Source: Selenomonadaceae bacterium (GTDB lineage: Bacteria > Bacillota > Negativicutes > Selenomonadales > Selenomonadaceae). From it: a stretch of 14,381 bases of DNA. This document shows, one piece after another, positions 13,759-14,381 of the stretch. The stretch is from NCBI GenBank assembly GCA_016280345.1, contig JAEEGN010000243.1, positions 1 to 14,381 on the forward strand, in the 5' to 3' direction. The notes under the pieces are model-generated. The model searched no databases, had not been told where the DNA came from, and saw nothing but the letters and a program-made list of their open reading frames with translations. Numbering within the stretch: position 1 is the stretch's first letter; every line of letters begins with the position of its first letter. Both the position numbers and the translations under genes were made by a program.

Positions 13759-13791
13759 AGCTCTACGAGATTTCGTAGGGCTTTTTATTTT
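13759..13791 (+). terminator. Intrinsic terminator of the three-gene operon
   Basis: AGCTCTACGA (13759-13768), a 4-base loop, TCGTAGGGCT (13773-13782, one G-T pair) and then TTTTTATTTT form a clear plus-strand terminator. The minus side also carries GCTTTTG, so it may act weakly in both directions. Confidence 0.85.
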
Positions 13792-13886
13792 GTCCGAAAC
13801 AGGTTTTGAACTCAAAAATTAAATCAGCGACGACAGTTTTTGGCATCCAAGAATAATAAACCGTCCCGTTTGGTATTCCAATAGGA

Positions 13887-13931
13887 AAAACACTCCGAGT
13901 CTGTCCCATACTGGGCAACCCGGAGAGTTTT
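13887..13931 (-). terminator. Minus-strand terminator at the distal end of the CRISPR array
   Basis: The arms AAAACACTCCG (13887-13897) and CGGAGAGTTTT (13921-13931) pair with one mismatch, and CCCA/TGGG forms an inner hairpin. On the minus strand the stem ends in CGGAGTGTTTTTCC, giving a T-tract. It sits just beyond the degenerate last repeat and would stop a leftward array transcript. Confidence 0.5.
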
Positions 13932-13962
13932 CTGGTGAAAGCATATCATCAAAAAGCCAGGT

Positions 13963-13978
13963 CTGTTCTTGAGAACAG
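13963..13978. promoter_or_regulatory. Inverted repeat beside the array
   Basis: CTGTTCT-TG-AGAACAG, a perfect 7-bp inverted repeat ten bases before the first CRISPR repeat. It fits CTGT-N8-ACAG, the enterobacterial LexA pattern, but not the GAAC-N4-GTTC form usual in Firmicutes. Its role is unknown. Confidence 0.4.
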
Positions 13979-13987
13979 GCGGCCACC

Positions 13988-14381
13988 GTTTCCGCCCCCT
14001 TGCGGGGAAGGGTGAGTCAAAATACCGATGCTGAGATCAACGTTATCGCTGATGAGGTTTCCGTCCCCTTGCGGGGAAGGGTGAGTCAAAATGAGGTGAA
14101 AATCATGACGAAACAGATGGAGATCCTTATGGTTTCCGTCCCCTTGCGGGGAAGGGTGAGTCAAAATACCGACAAAAACGGCTTCAATTCTAGCAAGGAT
14201 TTTTCGTTTCCGTCCCCTTGCGGGGAAGGGTGAGTCAAAATTTTTTGTAAATTACTAATATATTATAGGAGATGGAGTTTCCGTCCCCTTGCGGGGAAGG
14301 GTGAGTCAAAATACCGACAAAAACGGCTTCAATTCTAGCAAGGATTTTTCGTTTCCGTCCCCTTGCGGGGAAGGGTGAGTC
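13988..14381 (-). CRISPR. CRISPR array, 5 full repeats plus a partial one, running off the right edge
   Basis: 36-nt repeats at 13988-14023, 14057-14092, 14132-14167, 14206-14241 and 14277-14312, and the first 31 bases of a sixth at 14351-14381. Plus-strand repeats start GTTTCCGTCCCCTTGCGGGG and end GGTGAGTCAAAAT. Repeat 1 differs only by C for T at its position 8. Spacers are 14024-14056 (33), 14093-14131 (39), 14168-14205 (38), 14242-14276 (35) and 14313-14350 (38); the third and fifth are identical. On the minus strand each repeat contains CCCC-GCAA-GGGG (a GNRA-type tetraloop) and ends GGACGGAAAC, the usual 3' end of a repeat. The array is therefore assigned to the minus strand, with the leader to the right. 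No cas gene is in the window, so the type is not settled; the repeat resembles type III and I-D relatives. Confidence 0.97.

Noticed and set aside
13949..14233. Open frames on both strands across the array
   Set aside because: They are translations of the CRISPR repeats and spacers (repeated THPSPQGDGN or VSVPLRGRVSQN units).

Overview
The window looks like a chromosomal segment of a GC-rich Firmicute, plausibly a Negativicute. The grounds are strong AGGAGG-type ribosome sites, some TTG starts, tight ATGA operon overlaps and the gene families present. That placement is inference. The left half (about 1-7284) is ordinary, GC-rich, densely coded chromosome. The right half (about 7285-14381) is accessory: lower and patchier GC, gene remnants, a small regulator locus, an isolated low-GC gene, an unrecognised three-gene operon and a CRISPR array running off the right edge.

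Left half. A PAS-GGDEF protein (3-896) is followed by a compact co-directional run: a secreted hypothetical protein, a YitT-family membrane protein, a metallo-beta-lactamase-fold hydrolase, a cyclophilin with two plausible starts (exported and cytosolic) and a small GIY-YIG protein. From 1554 onward the genes overlap by 4-16 bases. A 21-bp-stem hairpin then separates this run from a convergent secreted HAD (class C) acid phosphatase. A divergent promoter pair at 5062-5140 serves the phosphatase leftward and a DUF401 membrane protein rightward. A DUF2905 protein and a low-molecular-weight tyrosine phosphatase follow on the minus strand.

Right half. An 850-base stretch with no convincing gene (7285-8136) leads to an XRE repressor starting at TTG 8137. 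Two near-identical 15-bp operator-like palindromes, TGTGC-N5-GCACA, lie upstream at 8010 and 8090. The repressor overlaps by ATGA a previously easy-to-miss 50-residue peptide with six cysteines (8490-8642). Two homologous stem-loops (7561 and 8771) bracket this locus. Next come two gene pieces joined head to head (an HTH protein and a coiled-coil/membrane protein), a broken gene, and a 681-residue DUF3800-like protein with a long helical-repeat tail. A transcription unit with its own promoter, leader terminator and end terminator then encodes three proteins I do not recognise. Finally there is a CRISPR array with 36-nt repeats. Repeat sequence, a degenerate end repeat and a minus-strand terminator together suggest it is transcribed leftward, with leader and cas genes beyond the window.

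The best candidates for something undescribed are the repressor-peptide locus, the DUF3800-repeat protein and the three-gene operon beside the array.
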